From contig JAIWND010000004.1 in the NCBI GenBank assembly GCA_025330725.1, positions 1,338,009-1,402,008 on the forward strand: 64,000 nucleotides of DNA, given 5' to 3'. This DNA comes from Chlamydoabsidia padenii (taxonomy: Eukaryota; Mucoromycota; Mucoromycetes; Mucorales; Cunninghamellaceae). The translations under genes and the position numbers were made by a program. Below, piece after piece: positions 62,541 to 64,000 of the stretch. The notes beneath the pieces are model-generated. The model saw nothing but the letters and a program-made list of their open reading frames with translations, was not told the DNA's origin and ran no database searches. Every line of letters starts with the position of its first letter. Position 1 is the first letter of the stretch.

Positions 62541-63560
62541 TATTTTTTATTCTGCATCTTTTGAGGCTATACTGCTCCATACAAGGGACTTGGTACAATG
62601 GCCATTATGTAAACTTTGTTGGAAATAGGCTAAGGAATGCTCATGGTCACTTTTGTCTTTAGCATCGCTTGTTCATTGAGGCAGTAGAGTTCTCCAAAGA
62701 CTTAAGGCGAGGGAGTGATTTAAATTTTGAAGCAATTATGCGGTATTTTAAAATAAGTGTGGCTTCATGCATGCATTCATCTATTAGCATGTTAGAGCAA
62801 TCCATCAGTAAAGAAGGCCGGCATCATTGATTAATTCAGTGAAACTTATCTTGTTGTCCTTTGAGTTCCACGAAGTGATTGGTGTTTGTGGCCGGAAAAA
62901 AAAAAAACATTGCGCACTCGCCAAAAAAAGCAATGCGAAGATTTTCGGCAACCACGATGGAACTCCTTGTATCGACAATTCCTCTTCTTCCGAACAAAAC
63001 AAGATCGGTGGTGAGTGTGGTGTCAATGAAAAAGACGGTGCGTCCTGTGGGGCACCGTTATTTTTACTGTACAGCAGAAACCCGTATACGGTAATAGGTG
63101 GTACAGTCAGTTTTAAAAATCCAGCCTGCCCCTTGATTCCCTACCAAGATTTGTTAAGAGCACTGCTCGCTTCAATCTCAACAGATGCTAATGATTAAAG
63201 TGGTGATGTGGACACTATAGCACATTTCCAACTCAAGTCACCGCAAAAGCCAAGTTCCAAGACCCTTGTGTCAGTATGTTCAAGCTTGCGATGACTTTTG
63301 CCTGTCATTTGTAAGAGAAAAAAAAAAGTACGGAGAGGAGCCAGACTTCATTTTCAGATCCCGCTTGCCTTACTAAAATTTGGAAAGGGCTCTACTTGCT
63401 CTATTGTCAACAGATGCTAATGATTAAAGTGGCAATGTGGACACTATAGCATATTTCCAACTCAAGTCACCGCAATGGCCAAGCTCCAAGACCCTTGTGC
63501 CGGTTAGTCCAGACCTGCGATGACTTTGCCTGTCATTTGTAAGAGAAAAAAAAAGTACAG
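62541..63560. repeat. Three further copies of the dispersed repeat family
   Basis: 62541-62735 is a close relative of the tandem copies at 1.7-2.4 kb (shares TACTGCTCCATACA, GACTTGGTACAATGGCC and GGAAATAGGCTAAGGAATG) and is preceded by GCGGGTTTTGAA (62501-62512). About 63120-63300 and 63351-63560 are reverse-oriented copies of the 60.6-61.1 kb subtype (TGCTAATGATTAAAGTGG, CATTTCCAACTCAAGTCACC). The last begins TTCAGATCCCGC (63353-63364). Confidence 0.8.
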
Positions 63561-64000
63561 GAGCCAGACATATACTCTTTCATATCCCGAAATTCATACG
63601 AACGACCTCGATACCTTTTTGTCATCACAAATCGACTTTTGTCTATATAGATCGATATAGTGATTATGGGTGGTTACAGGTTAATATCGCAATGTTGAAA
63701 TTTATATAGATCCGATACTGGTGCCACAAAGGCGTACATATAAACAATGGTGTCACCGATCGATACAATGCAATACAGATTAATGCAGGCGGTAAAGGTA
63801 GTAGCACTACTTATAGACAGTAGAAACACATATAGTACGCATATAAATTAACAAGTAATGATTTTAGCGGCCTTTTCCGGTCGATTCGACCAATAACCAC
63901 TTGTTAATAAAAGGCACCCAGATAAAATAAAGGCATTTTTATATACAACAATAAATATAAATAAATAGAAGACATAAAGATAAAATCAAGATATGCAGTT

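Larger units (their letters stand above)
62174..64000. other. Right-end intergenic region with repeats and no supported gene
   Basis: RPS26 3' end (AATAAA at about 62259 and 62274), a 73-bp poly-A, and repeat-family copies at 62541-62735 (+), 63120-63300 (-) and 63351-63560 (-). From 62820 to 63110 weak open frames on both strands lack start and splice logic and may be decayed coding DNA. 63600-64000 is AT-rich with nothing recognised. Confidence 0.55.

Overview
The window looks like nuclear DNA of an early-diverging filamentous fungus, most likely Mucoromycota (order Muc­orales). The evidence is AT-rich intergenic DNA, many short (about 50-180 nt) GT-AG introns with CTAAC/CTGAC branch points, AATAAA sites, a fungal-type fused URA2 pyrimidine enzyme with a dead dihydroorotase-like domain, a velvet regulator, a DASH subunit and a WRKY-type zinc finger. 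No rRNA, tRNA, CRISPR array or bacterial-type operon was seen. All exon models were built by eye from splice signals and checked for reading-frame closure and domain continuity. There is no transcript evidence.

Layout. 1-0.74 kb: tail of a seven-helix membrane protein (+). 1.7-2.4 kb: three tandem copies of a 240-bp dispersed repeat. 2.7-5.0 kb: DED1-type helicase (+). 5.3-6.5 kb: small secreted protein (-) and DAD2 (+) from a shared promoter. 6.7-7.4 kb: unresolved, possibly decayed gene. 7.5-9.7 kb: CYSTM peptide (+) and a 10-exon WD40 protein (-). 11.7-17.7 kb: velvet factor (+), CCCH zinc-finger protein (+), 2-oxoglutarate oxygenase (-) and a 53-residue peptide gene (-). 18.0-23.0 kb: SLC49/FLVCR-like transporter, metallothionein and SFP1-like zinc-finger factor (all -). 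25.7-32.7 kb: URA2 (+). 33.9-39.9 kb: WRKY-like factor (+), DRS1 helicase (-), GT15 mannosyltransferase (+). 40.1-46.3 kb: leucine-rich-repeat protein (+), CLIP-170-like protein (-), NUDIX ADP-sugar hydrolase (+). 46.5-48.3 kb: universal stress protein (-) and an NDUFAF2-like complex I factor (+). 48.6-59.6 kb: kinesin-3 (+) and ABCC transporter (+). 61.5-62.2 kb: RPS26 (+). The right end holds more copies of the dispersed repeat.

Genes are mostly housekeeping: translation and ribosome biogenesis (DED1, DRS1, RPS26, SFP1-like), pyrimidine synthesis, cytoskeleton (DAD2, CLIP-170-like, kinesin-3), glycosylation, transport, and stress or metal handling. They share no single pathway.

The most striking non-gene signal is a 12-mer, TTCAAATCCCG(C/A), with at least 13 exact copies on either strand. 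Seven or eight of them lie about 60-175 bp upstream of start codons, mostly 80-120 bp, and a divergent gene pair has one copy about 80 bp from each start. It also ends several copies of the dispersed repeat. Other highlights are the metallothionein gene with HSE-like and AP-1-like sites, the WRKY-type gene, a phased TGACCYA array upstream of RPS26, and three candidate GC-AG introns.
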